Below, in pieces: positions 25,302 to 39,300 of a stretch of 64,000 bases of DNA. The position numbers and the translations under genes are program-made. Below the pieces are notes generated by a model. It had not been told where the DNA came from and did no database searches. It saw only the letters and a program-made list of their open reading frames with translations. Position 1 is the stretch's first letter. Each line of letters begins with the position of its first letter. This DNA is from Sclerurus mexicanus (Eukaryota; Chordata; Aves; Passeriformes; Furnariidae), in the NCBI GenBank assembly GCA_013396755.1, contig VWZF01000357.1, positions 373,885-437,884 of the forward strand, written 5' to 3'.

Positions 25302-26533
25302 TTTTGTAATCAGATGATACTGCTGATGTCCATTGAGGAGTGTTACTGTAGAGCAAGCCTATTCCTTACAAGTGACCAAGTGAGGTGGGACTTCTCCCTC
25401 AAATATTTGGTTGTATTTATTTGTATAAGTTTAGACTTTACATTTTGACATCTCCTAGAGGAATAGCTTGACTAGGCTCCTCTTTCATTGCTCAGGAAAC
25501 TCCTACTCAATCTTTGTGGACTTGCCAAATGGTACAGATAAATGGGGACTCCCCCTCTTCTCTTTCAGTGAGCACCATGTTGTTGCCCACACACATGTGG
25601 ATGAGTGAGAGTTGCTTTCTATTGTTGATGCAACAAAGGTGCAAATCATACAACCAATGTTTGTTTTGTGTGTGCCCTGTGTGCACAGATGGAGGAATTG
25701 GGAGTGCCTGACTCATGTTTTGCCAGCAATTGGAAAATCTTCCCTGTATCAGAAACAAGGTAATTTCAGTGTGTCGAGGTCTGATCATGTTTTCCCCACT
25801 GATTGCAAAACTAGATTTTCACTAGCTGTATCCTTTCTGGCCTTACTATATGGCTTTGAGTCAAGTGCTAGCAAAGGGCTATACTATTCTCCATCCATTT
25901 ATGACAAAACTAGATAATTTAGACCCCAAATTGTAAAGCTGTGGTTATCTCAATAACTCTGTACAGTGGAGACTACATTCATTACTCCATAATATTGTCA
26001 TTCTTTCCAGACTTTCCTTCCACAAAATCTCCTAAATATAAGAGCATCTTTTCCTTTAGTCCATTTGAAAGACTGATTTATCTGCTCCTCTTGTTGAGTT
26101 TTTTACTTCAATTGCTATAAGAATTTCACTGTTCTGTTTAATATTTTAAAGTATTATGATACATTAGTAGATATTTAAAATTCATAACTACCTGTTAGTC
26201 ATGGAACTATGATCAACAGTGATCATAGTAGCATATTTAATTAGAACATATAACCAAAAAAAAGGTAGTTCACTGAAAAAAAAGGGCAAAAAAGCCACCA
26301 CCATAAAAAAAAGCCTTATTACTATTTTCAGTGTGTATCTTCAGCTTTCAGTTAGTTACTTTCTTTTGCTTTTTTCTGATTATTCATTTAGTGTTTTTAT
26401 CTTAAGGTCTTTAAACACCTATAATAAAACACTTTCTTTATGATAACTAAAAGAAATGGACCTCTCTGTGCATCCTCTCACTATGCTTTTTAGCCTCTTC
26501 TGTGTGGTTTCCTCAAAGTCCTGTATAAATAGT

Positions 26534-26608
26534 AGATCTTATTAGTATAAAAACTTAGTTTAAGATCTTAGTAGTTTAAAAACTTAGCTTAAGATCTTAG
26601 TAGTTTAA
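26534..26608. repeat. 29-base tandem repeat, about 2.6 copies
   Basis: The unit begins AGATCTTAGTAGTTTAAAAA and continues with CTTAGCTTA. Two full units (26534-26562 and 26563-26591) differ at a few positions, and a third is partial. It is a small local minisatellite with no other function visible. Confidence 0.8.
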
Positions 26609-29600
26609 AGTCAGTCTTACTAATTCCTTTACTGGGGGAAAATATTCAGTCTTGCCAGTGTTCTGCTGACATTGTCTATTATTTCGTCATGTCTTCTTGT
26701 GGCCTTATGATGATTTGAGAAGTATGTCCACATCTTTACTTGTCTAGACAGCTGGGTGGAAAGCAGAAGAATCATAGCATAAGGAATTCAGTCATGCACA
26801 GTGCTTGAGGGGATCGGGACCCAAAATTTGACTGGGCTTATGAATGTTGCTGTAATATAAATAATGCTTAGTAAGACTTACCAAGCTCCAAAATCTGCAA
26901 CCATGCAAAAAGTAACAATTTTTCTCTGGTAATTTTCCTGGTTTTTCTTTTTTTCTGGAAACTTTCTTAGGTTGTTGATTTGGGTTTTTTACTCAACTTT
27001 TTTTGACATGAGCAAGAAGTTAGTAAAAAAAAAACCACAAACCACAAAAAACCTGCTCATTACTATTTAGCAACCGAAAAGCACAAACTATACTACAGAA
27101 ATTTTTCTGAATCTAAAAGTATTTTGTGAGACCTGTAAAAGTGTTTGCAAATCAGGTATCTGTCTCTTTCCTTTAAAGACATTAAATAAACCAGACTGAC
27201 TAACTAGTAGGTGTAGTTTAATCACAAAATCCTATGTGTAGTAATCGTAACATTAGACTATTATTACACTTACATTTTTATTAGTGCTATAAACTCCTCT
27301 GCACAGTAGGACTCAGAGGCAAACTATATCTTGTAGAGAATTTTCAAAATAAATGTTATTTTCACTGATGTGTCAAAGTTGAAGAGTTTATAATACCATG
27401 ATGTTCCTTAAAAATAAAATGTGAAATAATCCAAAAAGATGGTGAGGGTTTTTTGCATATGGAGCTTCTGCCTTGCTTAAAATGGAGCATCATATTTGAC
27501 TTTCATCCCTGAGATTTGACACCAGAGTAGTCTAGGTGAAAATTATATTTCCTGGTGGAATTGTCATGGAAATTTTTGTTTTGGCTTTCTAGCACAGTAA
27601 TGATTCAAAATGTATTATGGTTGACTAGGCTGAGTTTTGGTTTTATATAATTAGCAACCCTTAATCATGTGTGTTGTATACAGAGAAGTTCAGGCACAAA
27701 CAAGGATTTCTGTGTCCCAGAACATATCTGAAAGATGTCACAGAAAGGCTATGAGTTTTATGGACTCCCAAGCCTGAGTAGCTTCATAGATATATATAAC
27801 ATGTTTCTGAAAAGCATTGAGAATTTTATATGTAGTTCAAAATTATCTTATTTTAAATCAATATTTAAACTCTAGTTAAAAAATTCAAAATGAATGAAAC
27901 ATCGGTATGATATTACAAGTTTGAGCCATGAGATTAAAATTAATTTTATACATTGGGTAACAAGCACAAAAGGATCAGGGATGTGATCCTACCGAAGGCT
28001 GAGTTTATTGAACTCTCCTTAAATCAGCTTTGATTGGTGCACCTGCTCAATACTGTGCAAACTTATGGCAAAAAAGGTCTATGACAGAGATAGCGATAGA
28101 ATTTTTCTTGAGGATGAAGCAAAACCACTAATATTTTCTTCACAGATGGGCTTTTCTGAGCTTCAATTTATTTTGTTGTGTGTATGAGAGATAACATTCA
28201 AATGGGCCTTGGCTCTCAAAATGTGAAATAGAATCAATGTAAAAAATGATTTTTGCTTGTCATTCACGGTCCTAAGTTTTACATAGCATATACTTGATTG
28301 AATTTAAGCACCAAAAACTGGTGAGAAGCACAAGTAAATCCCTGTAGCCATGGAATTGTGAGAGTCCCAGTCCAACAATTATTAAAAAACTGGAATTGCA
28401 ATCGGTGAAACCAATGTTGATCTGCAACTATTCTGAAGATGTTTAAAGCTCTGACTTTAAAAAGGATTCAAACATAAATTAACCAGGAAAACACAATGCT
28501 GAGTTGCTAATTGCTCCACTAATATGATGGTGTGCAGCTCTTGAGAAGCTTTAGGACTTTGACCCCAATGGGGACAAATACTGATAATGGACCACAAAAT
28601 AGCCCATGGCATTCTTAATGGGATGCGGGATTCTTTGCTTGCAAATTGCCTAATGAAATTCGGTCCATGTCCTTTATAACTGGCTGTCATATTATGCAGT
28701 AGGAGTTCTGTAACTACTGTGTAGGAAATTAATTGCTGCCCTTCAATTAAATACATTCCCAGTGAGTGGACAAGGGTCACAAGTGGTGAGGTTTTTTAGA
28801 CTCTGAAGCTTAGGGAACTAATAATGAATGGGACTTCCTGGCTCATTAAACCCTATCTCATACTTTTGTAGACCATTTGTATTTTAATATTTATTTTGTA
28901 AACAAATGAAATTTCATATTAATTTTTTTTTTTTGTGCTGAAAGGGCACTTATTGAAGGAGAATTGAATACAGAGATCATGAGACAGAATTTTTTTACCA
29001 TTCGTAATCTTCTAGTCACATAATAAATTTGTTCTGTCTGTAAGCCACTTATTTCTCTACCAGCTAAATTTTTCATTTGAGTAACTCTGAAACCTCCATA
29101 GCATTTAGCTCATTTGCTCGATTTATATGTGACAAAAAGCAGTTTCCTCAAAACTCTTATTTTGGTGTACTATGAAAGTCAAATTCTTCTATTTTTCCAT
29201 TCTTTCAATCATCTCAGATTTTTAGTTAGTCTTTCTGAAAACTGGTGATTACAATTTTATATTTTAGTTGAGATCTTAGTGCTTTATGTTTCTTTATTGA
29301 AAATATTTCTTGATACATATGTTATTATTTTTAAACATAGCTTAAAAATGGACTGCATTCAGTCTCTAATTCACTGGTTTTCGTATCTGATGTGATTTCA
29401 ATTCTACCTTTCCGTCTAGTGTAGACAGTTCTGATCTAGTGCTGAAGTAAGATTTACTGCATGACCTTGCATTTAAGTCTGTTGAAACACATCAAATTAA
29501 GTTTTACTGCAATTCCCCAGGTCATCCAAACCTCTTATATGTCATTCTGATCCTTATTTAGCAAAAATATTTACCTACTACTGAATATTGGAAGTATATG

Positions 29601-30855
29601 CATGTGACAACTTTTATGACAGAGAATATTTTAATAACCTAGGTTGCTGTTTGGTGATCCTTTCATTCATGTAATCCTGTGGGTGGCTTCATTAGAAACT
29701 CATCCTATAAGGCTGTTTCAATGTCATAGCTGATGTATTCATGTAAAATGAGTGCAGGCATTGTTATATAAAGTGAAGCATATATGTAACAATGTAAGTA
29801 AATTTATATGCACATCTAAATTGTATATACAGTTGTCTTTCACTCTTACATTCTTAAGTATAAGCTCCCTCTTGTAATTTTATGACTTTAGGTTACATCT
29901 TGGTATATATTGCATGTAGCTGTGCCCTTCAATCTACAGCACATATTTAAAAGTAATGTTGTAAGTTATTTGATTGGTTTTCACAGTACATTTTGACTGA
30001 TGAAATAGAAGAACACAAAGCCAACTATGCCACATAATAAAACAGTTAATAATGGATTTTAGATGTAAATATACATAGGGATAATAATACTACGTTAATT
30101 GCTATTATGTTTTATCTTCCTGAATATGATTGAAACTATGTTAGCCTAACCTGTTTAAAGTTTTTATCACTGAATTAAAAAATAAACTTTAATCCTATTT
30201 GGCAAAGTGAATGCCAAAATATATGTAGTGAGAAATAGTGTAATGACTCTAATTAAGGGCATAGGTCAGTCATACACTCTTGAGCTGCTAGTGACTTGGA
30301 TACAGAAAAATGTTATACAGTTGCCAAATGTAGGATTCTTCTTAAAGGGACAAAATAATTAGATTTTATTTTCAGAATGGTGGAATCTTATGCAAAATAA
30401 CAAGGTTCAAGTCTATGCAGAATGGAAAATACTTATATTGCAGTATAATCTTCTATAGCTTACAGAGCATCTCTGTGATAACTCCCCTGAATGACTGGAG
30501 ATAAATCAAAAGAAGTTATTAGAAGAACAAGAATAGCAAAACAGTGACCTTGAAACTTCATCTTCTCAAAGATGGCCTGGATAATTAGTATGAGGTATTT
30601 CTTATTCTCCACCTTCCTTACAGAGACCTTTTTGCTGAAGTTAATGGAATAGATCAGAAATCAGTAATTTGTTAAGATCCAGCTAGAAGACCAAAAATGG
30701 AACTTCCAGACTCCTGAATGCTGACATGGAATGAGACAGGATCTACACTGAGCTTGTTATTATTTTGTCATGAGAATGAAGAAAATAACAAAACTCAGTC
30801 AAACTTATTTAGTCTTCAACTATTACTAATACATGAAGAAAAAAATATTATAGAA

Positions 30856-30905
30856 CATATATATATACACACATATATATATATTTGAGTATTGAATATA
30901 TATAT

Positions 30906-30938
<33 letters not shown>

Positions 30939-30946
30939 CACATACT
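30856..30946. repeat. compound (TA)n/(CA)n microsatellite
   Basis: Alternating TA and CA runs in two similar halves, each followed by TTGAGTATTG, so the locus looks like an internally duplicated microsatellite. It is likely variable in length between individuals. Confidence 0.85.
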
Positions 30947-33900
30947 TGAGTATTGCATTGTGTAGCAGAAACAAAAGAAATTAGAATCCAAAAATAGTGT
31001 TGCTTTTTAGTTAAGGAAAAATATATATTTAAGAAATGTATTAGGTATGTGTATGTGCAACAGTATCTTGGCAGGTAAAAGGAAACTCTCTGGAAGTGCT
31101 TCTGCAAACTCTGATGAAAAGTGATTGAACCATGAGGTCTCTTCCCCCAAACATGGGGAATAGACTGATCATTTCAAGAATGTGGAAAAGCAAGCTGAAA
31201 GGTGGCACCTAGCCAGAGACTGTAAAATAACTTCTTGTAACCAATCAGATGAACATGTGCTTAAGGCCAGAAAGGCAAGGAAAATCTGATGCTCAAAGTC
31301 TTACAGAGAAAAAAAATTGTTAAGTTTTTGATAGGGAAAGAAAACATGCAGCTTGCTAATCACCATAGTAAATAGGAAGTTAAGACTCAGATTTTTCCTT
31401 CTTTATATCTCTGTGGCTACTCTCTTCAAAAGAAAAGATTCCATTTAATTTCATATAACCTCTCACTGACTAGTCAAGCGCTTGATAAATCTGAAAATAA
31501 TTCACTTATCTGAAGTATAATATGAACTTTGTACCTCAATATCAGATTGCTCTTTGTAGAAAGAGTGCGCTGACTGGGCCTGTTTCAGTACTCACATTAT
31601 GTAGTCATTTACACTTGTGAGAAGCAACGCACTAAAATGTTGGTTCAATTTACATCCATATCACAGTCAACGTTTGTATGGATGACTGCTTAGAATTCAA
31701 GGGAAGTAAGAACTGGGGCATGAACTAGCCTTTTTTGTCCTGCTTGTCTGAATAAGTTTATTCCCTCAAGGGTACAGAAATGTAGAAGTTAAGTGTTCAC
31801 TCAGAACAGAAGTTCTGTAGGCTGCGTGGGGGCAGAAACTACCAAGGAATGTTTCGTATCAAATTTACACCCAACAGAGTGAGGATGAGTAATTGTTAGG
31901 TGAGAAGTTGCTATAGCTTTGTGTTAGCAGTTCTGAGTTCAGCAATAAGATATTATCTAAGACCCAGTGGAGAGCTGACTAGGTGACTCAGAAAATTAGT
32001 AATGGCTTATACAATCATTTCTAGATCAACAGTTTGTATATATTGAACTTTAGTGATGCAAGTCATCACTAGCTGATGACTCTTCCATGGTCTCTGAATG
32101 AATTGTCTATATTTGTTTTGGTGAATGGACCACTTAAAATAACTTCCACAGCAGGCCTTTCTTGGCATAGCTGCTCATTACTGCTGTAGAAACTGAGACC
32201 TGACTGGAATGGAGAATGTAACTGTTCTAGCAACCCTAGAAGTAGCTTCTTCAAAGCAGAAATGAGATGCGTGTGGTGTAATATGGAAAAAGTAGAACAG
32301 AGAAATTTAAAACCATCTGAGACAACTGAACTGTCATCCTGATGCTCCCTATAAAAAAACCCTTAAATTCACCAAATTTTCCCGAACTGACATTGGTATC
32401 TTGTGTAAATGACAACCCCAAAGATATTCAGATCCAGAATCACCCTTGTAAGATGCCTTCTCCTCTCAGTTGCCTACTGGAAGAGTGAAAGCTTTTTATG
32501 GTGAGTGCATTATTAAAATTCTTGAATCTGGATGAAAAAAATCCAGCTCTGAATCTGAGGAATCACATGGGTTCCTTCAGCTGCTTATCTCCAGATTTCG
32601 TCCAGTGTTTTTTCACTTTCTCTCTATGAATTTTGTGCTTCATTTCTAATTGGAATCTTCTTATCTTCAGTTTGCAATCATTAGTCAAGATCGTCTTTTC
32701 CTAAGAGTTTGGATAGTCCTTTATGTCAAGTGTTGCCTGCCTGTCAAAGTTACTATGTATCATAGGTATGTTAATTGAACAATTATAGATGTTAGCAGGC
32801 CATCAATGCAGAACCTGCTGTTCTTGAGTTAGAACTAAACAATAACACTGACTTTTAAAAGCTGAACATTTTCTGAGGGCTTTGAAATTGTCTAGTAAGC
32901 TTAGGAGATGTTGTCTAAGGAATCTGGGTTATGTATGGATAAGCAAATAATAGCAAATTACTGTTACTTAACATTTTATAATGCAGTTCCTATTTATGTT
33001 GCTTCATTTGAAAATGATAGATTATATGTTAGTGTTATTGTACAAGAATTAGGTATTTGAGATAATATTAATATGAGTTTTATTAGATACTGAAAAAATA
33101 GGAAAATATATTTATTTTACAGTTTTTCATATGGAGTCTTATTCATTATTATAAAACTTAAAGTCATGGAATTGAAGTAAAGAGAAACAGTTCAAACTAG
33201 TTATATGGACAGACCTCTTTCAAGAATTCCAATGAAATATTTTTTGCAAAACATTATACTAATTTTTATTTAAAAAACAGTATTTTCATTTGTATATGTT
33301 TTGTCTTTTTTAAGAAACAAAAAAATCCAAGATAGGCACATTTAATTTTAATAGAATCAGATTTCTGAAGGAGGCTTTTTCTGTGATTCATAATTCATAT
33401 TTTCAGGTTCAATATTCCTTATTGGTTTGGGAGTTAGGGGGTGCTGATAGCTTTGGGCATCTGTGTACTTCAAATATTTGGACCTCCTGAGGGCCACCCA
33501 CTCCTACACATCATATATGAACTAGACATTTTAGAAGTTGCATTTCTGCTTCTTTATTTACATTTAGAATTTCCATGAAAAGGCTTAAATTGAAAGAATC
33601 AGATAAGACATTACTCTTACATTTATATTATCTCTAGATGCATCTTCTTCCCACAAAACAAAGTTGTTTTTTAATAACATTATGTATGTACATTAAATGT
33701 GGTTTCATGTTCATGTTTTCTACTCTCTTTACAGTAGTTTCTGTGTATTTTTCATTCCAGTGAGTTCTATGTCATTTCAGAGGGGCTCAAAGATTAGCTT
33801 TGCAATCTCATGAACACGCTATTTACCAAATCATTAATACTGAACTTGTGTCAAAACCAGCAATAACTTTTCCTAAACACTTTTTCAGAAGTTATAAGCA

Positions 33901-36102
33901 GACAGTATTTTCTTCAAAAAATGGTGTTAGACAGAACTTCAGAGGGTGGTTCTGCACAACTGCTAAGGACAAACAGATATCAAACATCAAGACTGCTATA
34001 TATGCAACATCAAAATAGAAAAGGAGTAATAACTTAATCCTCAGTGGTCTTCTCCGTCATCCTCTTTTTCTCTGACAGCAGAATTCCGGCTGATTTCTTC
34101 CTTGTGGAGGTTAGTGTTGAGCCCACCCTTACCTCCATCTTCTCTGAAAATTAAGTAACTCTCTTGCTTATCAAAGAGAGTTTATTACAAAGCGCCAGTG
34201 TGGCTGATGAATTTGTGCAGATACAGGTGGGAAAGGGCTAAAAAAAGATCTGGAAAAATATGAAAACTCAGTAAGTAGATCGACAGTTCAGTTTGTGATG
34301 GGAAAAAATGGGGAAAGTAGTGGAAAATAATGACATAGTTTAAACTTTTTTCCCATATTCTCCCACCTGTAGAAAAGCTGCATTTATTTCCTTGATTCCA
34401 TCTTGAATTGTTGGGGATGATTTGGGATAAAGTTAATGATTTTTAGGTGTTAGATACCTTCAATTACATGAAATCATACAGAACAGTGTGAAGACATTGT
34501 TGAAGAGTAACTCTTTTTTTAATATTAGTGTTCAATAAATTGTACTTTTGAGTACAACACTTTATTTACTGTATTTAAGTGATAATAGATGTTTGGATTG
34601 CCTTAGTAGCAAAAGCTGGATGTTGTGCACATTTGGGGGCATGTGTGTTCTAAAGATGTGTGTGTGCATTTTAATACTGGTTAGAAACTTCAATATTTAT
34701 TGAATCTTGGAAACTAAAATAATTTTCTTTGAAGTTTAGATAACATATAGGTGATAATATTTACCTGAATCAATAGTGTTAAAAGTAATAAGAAAGTCTG
34801 ATTTTCACTCTTTGGAGTACTTTTGATACTGGCTTTTCTGCTATAGAAAGCCAAGGGAAAATGCCCAAAGATCACCATTTAGCTTGACTAAAACCCTCAA
34901 GCAATCTAAAATGGTCTAGATTTAAATTCTGATGACAATAGAAAGTGCCAGCTGAAAACAAGTGTATCATCCAACTCTCACTCCATACTTTATAATGATT
35001 TTAGTAATGGGTTCATGAGCATCTGATACAGGAATTAATTTTTTTATTCACTCCATCAATGCTGATGCTCTAATTACCTTTTGGTGCTAGTAACATGAAT
35101 TAGGAAGACAATTTTGCCCACTTTTGAAACATAATGCACCATGGCCTTTGGCAGTAATATATTAGAATTTACATCTGAATGCAGGAAAGTAAGCAAAACC
35201 ACAGAATTTATAATTCCTCTGTCTCAGCACATGTATAAATTTAAATACAAATGTAAATGCTTTCCTAAATAATGATGTCTGCTAATTTGAGCTGTAATGA
35301 AGATAATAAATTTTAATGAATTATATGATTTTCCTTCCTCCATATGTATTATTCAAAGCACTTTATTTTTCATTGCTCACAAAGCTGTACTGGAATTAAG
35401 GAAACTATAAACCTCTTCCTGCTGGAATAAGATTTTTTACATGCAGAATATTGGAAGTTTGTTTGTTTGGGGTTTTTTCCAAGCTGCTTGTAAAAGTTTT
35501 AGTGGATAGAGATGTGACGATTTTTCTTCATAAACTGTTCTATATTCTAGTGGAAGCAACATTGACATGCTTGGAGGGGTTTTTTTCTCAGTTTTGTCCC
35601 ATTAATATTAGTTTTCCAGACCTTAAAGGACTGGAAAGTAGAGTAGATTGCAAATTCTTACACATGGGCTTAACAGTTGTAAGAGTGCTTCTTGCAATAT
35701 CTAGACCTATAGACTAAGAGTCTACAGGAGTATGGAAATTGTAAACAATGTCATATTTCAATTTTCTTAATGTCATCCCTTGCCAACTTGTACGTGTGGA
35801 AGTGCCCTGTGAAAGAATCTTGTTAATACAATATTTAATAGATAACACTTTAAGAAGTGTTTATTACTGCCATTGTCACATATTTTAAATCATGTTATTT
35901 GACCATAATTTCTTTCTTACAACTCTGATTCATCAGGTGTGTTTTGTTAGATCAATTACTAGAATTGGAAGCATCTGACAGCTCTGAGTCTCTATAAACC
36001 TATTTGACTCCAGTGTTTGACCATTACCTCAGCAACAGTTTTCCACCTGCCTAAAACTCCAGGATCACACTGCTCATGAGAACTCTGTGTTATTCTTTGT
36101 GG
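30947..36102. other. AT-rich non-coding stretch
   Basis: I see no gene, RNA or transposon here. Open frames are short and without motifs. A region near 35010-35120 has homeodomain-core-like TAATTA text but nothing decisive. Confidence 0.6.
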
Positions 36103-36307
36103 CTGCTGTGAACCTCATATACCTGGAAGCATATCTATTAACCTCTGACTAAAAAGTAGCATATGGGATACAGTAGAAGCATCTCTTAAAAAAAAAAAAA
36201 AAAANCTGCTGTGAACCTCATATACCTGGAAGCATATCTATTAACCTCTGACTAAAAAGTAGCATATGGGATACAGTAGAAGCATCTTATAAAAAAAAAA
36301 AAAAAAA
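36103..36307. repeat. direct duplication across a one-N assembly join
   Basis: About 100 bases starting CTGCTGTGAACCTCATATAC occur at 36103-36204 and again at 36206-36307, separated by a single N at 36205. Both copies end in a poly-A run, with small differences just before it. This is best read as a contig end that failed in poly-A and was repeated at the start of the next contig, not as a genomic tandem repeat. Confidence 0.88.
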
Positions 36308-36364
36308 CACACACGAAAAAACCCAAAATAACTCACCAAAAAAACCAAAAAACAACCCCCCCCA
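36286..36364. repeat. poly-A / A-C-rich low-complexity tract
   Basis: A run of A is followed by CACACACG and AAAAACC units ending in a run of about nine C. The tract explains why the assembly broke at 36205. Confidence 0.8.
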
Positions 36365-39300
36365 TGGGAAAATTTGAAATATATGTAAAATATATTTCTT
36401 TTCCCTGAATATTTTGCACATATTTGCTAATGTGTGTTTACAGCAGTCAAATTCCTCACTAATTTAACTAATTTGAGCAACTTATAAATGATCATACAGA
36501 AAACTCTACCCTGCTGTCACAAGAATATGTTGCTCACATGTCTTTGTTCAGCTTTTTTTTTGCCTAGAGGCAACAAAGTAGTTTTGACACTGTTATTAGT
36601 CAATTTTACCCTTTTCTACCTGTTACCTTCTGTGAGCAGTGCTGAGATCCTTCGTAGAGCACTGAGACCTTCAAATTTACTGCACATCTGAAATGCAGTT
36701 AGTGCAATGGGTGACTGGCAACTGTTATATATATGCTGCTGAAATGTTTGCACGAGGTGCAAATTATGTTTCTTTTGAGCTTTTATGAAGACAGCAAAAC
36801 AATCTCAATCTGAAAGGAAAACCTAAAACAAACCCCACCCACGCCTCTTTGACTTGTAAAGCTAAATTGCACTTACCATTTTGACTTCTTTATGAATCAC
36901 TTAGCCCTTTTGAGGCTTAGTGTACTTCTGTTCATAGCAAACTTCTTATGAAGTTGCCCATTTCGTATTAGCACTGCAGTTATGGCCTCTTCCTGTTCTA
37001 GAAGAAAGAAAGATTATTGTTCCCCCACCTTTTAGTCCTCAAGAGTCCAAACTTTAATGTCCTTTTACTGGAAAAAAAAGAAAAGATATTTAGTGGAGTG
37101 TTAGAATTTTTCTATTTTCTTTGAGAACTTTATAGAAAGTAATTTTGAGTTAAGGAGAAGGGAAGGAGGACCCTGTCCAGAAAAGACAGGCTCTTTGTAT
37201 GAGAGGCAGCTCTTAGTAAGGGCATGTTCCGTTTGGCATGTTTCCTAGGTATGAGATGAAACAAGCCATGTTGCTTCAGGCAGATGAAAGCTGGGAAAGA
37301 GATGGGGGTTTATTCTGACCCCAGTTCCTACTTGTCAAAAATGTGTGATTTTTTTCTCTTTTTAAATATACTATAAAGAGCAGAGGGGGGCGGGTGAAAA
37401 AATGGAGGAAGAAAGCCAAAAAAAATCAACCATTTTCTGGCAGGTTAGCCATCAAGTCTCATCATGAGAATGACTATTATGGTATGATACCAACCCTGTG
37501 ATATGGGATGCAAATATGCCTTCTACTGAGAGTCTCATTTGTTTTAAAGGGCCTGTGCTCAAAGAGGCTTTCCAGGAAACAGTTTAATACTACAATCTTA
37601 AGGTAAAATAGATTATTTTAATAGGAATTTTGTTCTTCAACATTAACAAACCTTTAACACTACCTTAAGGAGCAGGTTATTAAAAAGTAAAGTGATATGT
37701 AGATCTCATTTGGGTTTCATTTCTAATTTAATTTTAAAAAGCAGAGTGCTCAGACCTACTGCAGGATGGAAACCACTTCTTTTTGAGAAAGTTCTGACAG
37801 ACTAAAAACTTCTGGGTCAAACCCTATCAGATTACCAGTGTTATCTAGTCATATTTAACAGTCCTTATTAAATGAGGTGCACCAATCTTAGCTGGTATCT
37901 AAGTGTAACTCTAACAAGTAACTGGGGAAGAATGTTATTTGTTCTGAGTATAGTTCCCTCCTGAGAGAGATCCAGGTTAGTGCTTAATAATCCTTTTGTA
38001 TCTACAGTTCAGGCTTGCAGTCTTTGATTGAACAAAAAACTTCAGCAGGAGTCACTAGTATTAAACTTGTAACTTAAGTAATATGGTTATATTTAACATT
38101 TATATCTTGAAAACCTGTACAAAACTAACAGGATGAACAAAGCCTTTTATTGCAAGAGAAGTTTCCTTTTCCACAAAAATCTCAGGGTTGCATGTTATCT
38201 CTCTCTTTTGTCAATTTATCTTCCATATCTTATTCTTTGTATAAAATAAGCAACCCTAGTGAAGATATTAGGAAGTAGAAATAATATACATGTTTAGCTG
38301 GAGCTAGAGTTTGTAATTTTATTGCTGCCTTCAGAGGTGTGAATGATAACTTTTTCCAAACTCAAACACTGCTAGAAAATTTTGGTAGCTGAGCATATCC
38401 ATTTTTAGTTCCAGCATGTTCTGCATGTCCTTACAAGCTCTTCACATACCTTGCCTTGTTTTATAGCTACCTGCAACTTGAAGAGAAAATGTAGGAATTT
38501 GGTGGAAAAATACAGTAAATAGTTAAACATTGGCAGTCAGAAGAGGAACTACTAAATATGTCTAGAACAGAATATCTACATACCCCTCAGCAATAAAGAC
38601 ATTTATTTTTGTGACTCAAATTGTGTAATATGTCTCACAAAACTCAGTATCAGCAATATTATTGAATTATATGTTCATCAGGTAGATTATGTCATCTTAG
38701 AGGTACCAATTGCTTTTGAGAACTTAAGCAGCTTGTTCCTTGCAAAGCTTCTCTACCTATGCTAAGCCTTGCATTTGGCATGACTAGTTCTTTAATCATA
38801 ACTTATGAAGAATATATCAATATCACAAAGTTAATACCTTTAGCACAAACTTTATTTTTTTTCCTGAAAGCTGCATGAAAAAAATAGGTGACTAAATATC
38901 AGAAAAAATAGTTCTACTGGACATTTCCAAATTCCTGCAAGAGATAACTAGTGCATTTGGTTAACCTCATGATACTGAAAATCAGTTTGAACTTCAGATC
39001 TGGAGCAGGCTGAATCTAAACTTCCAGACACTTGGGAAAGTAACAAACTCGATGTGCTCATATATTAGTTGGAAGTTCTATATAATAAGAAAGACAAACA
39101 AAATATTGTAATAATATGAATAAGTAATATGCATCTAAATATGTGTGTGGGTTTGAGTATTAGTTTGATAAGATGATAGAATGATAGTGATGCATCAAAC
39201 TGTAGAGGTAAAAAAAGCAAACAAAAAAGCACAAAAGGCCCCAACAAACTCAGAACTTCTAGGAAGAAAAAATACTTGTCAGAAAATTTTTAGTTCTCTA

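Larger units (their letters stand above)
23393..30855. other. AT-rich non-coding stretch
   Basis: No exon is supported. It contains a 29-base tandem repeat at 26534-26608, an E-box and palindrome cluster at 25213-25301 and a more balanced-composition block at 28440-28790 (see findings). A 103-codon open frame at 24281-24592 was examined and not accepted as a gene. Confidence 0.6.
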
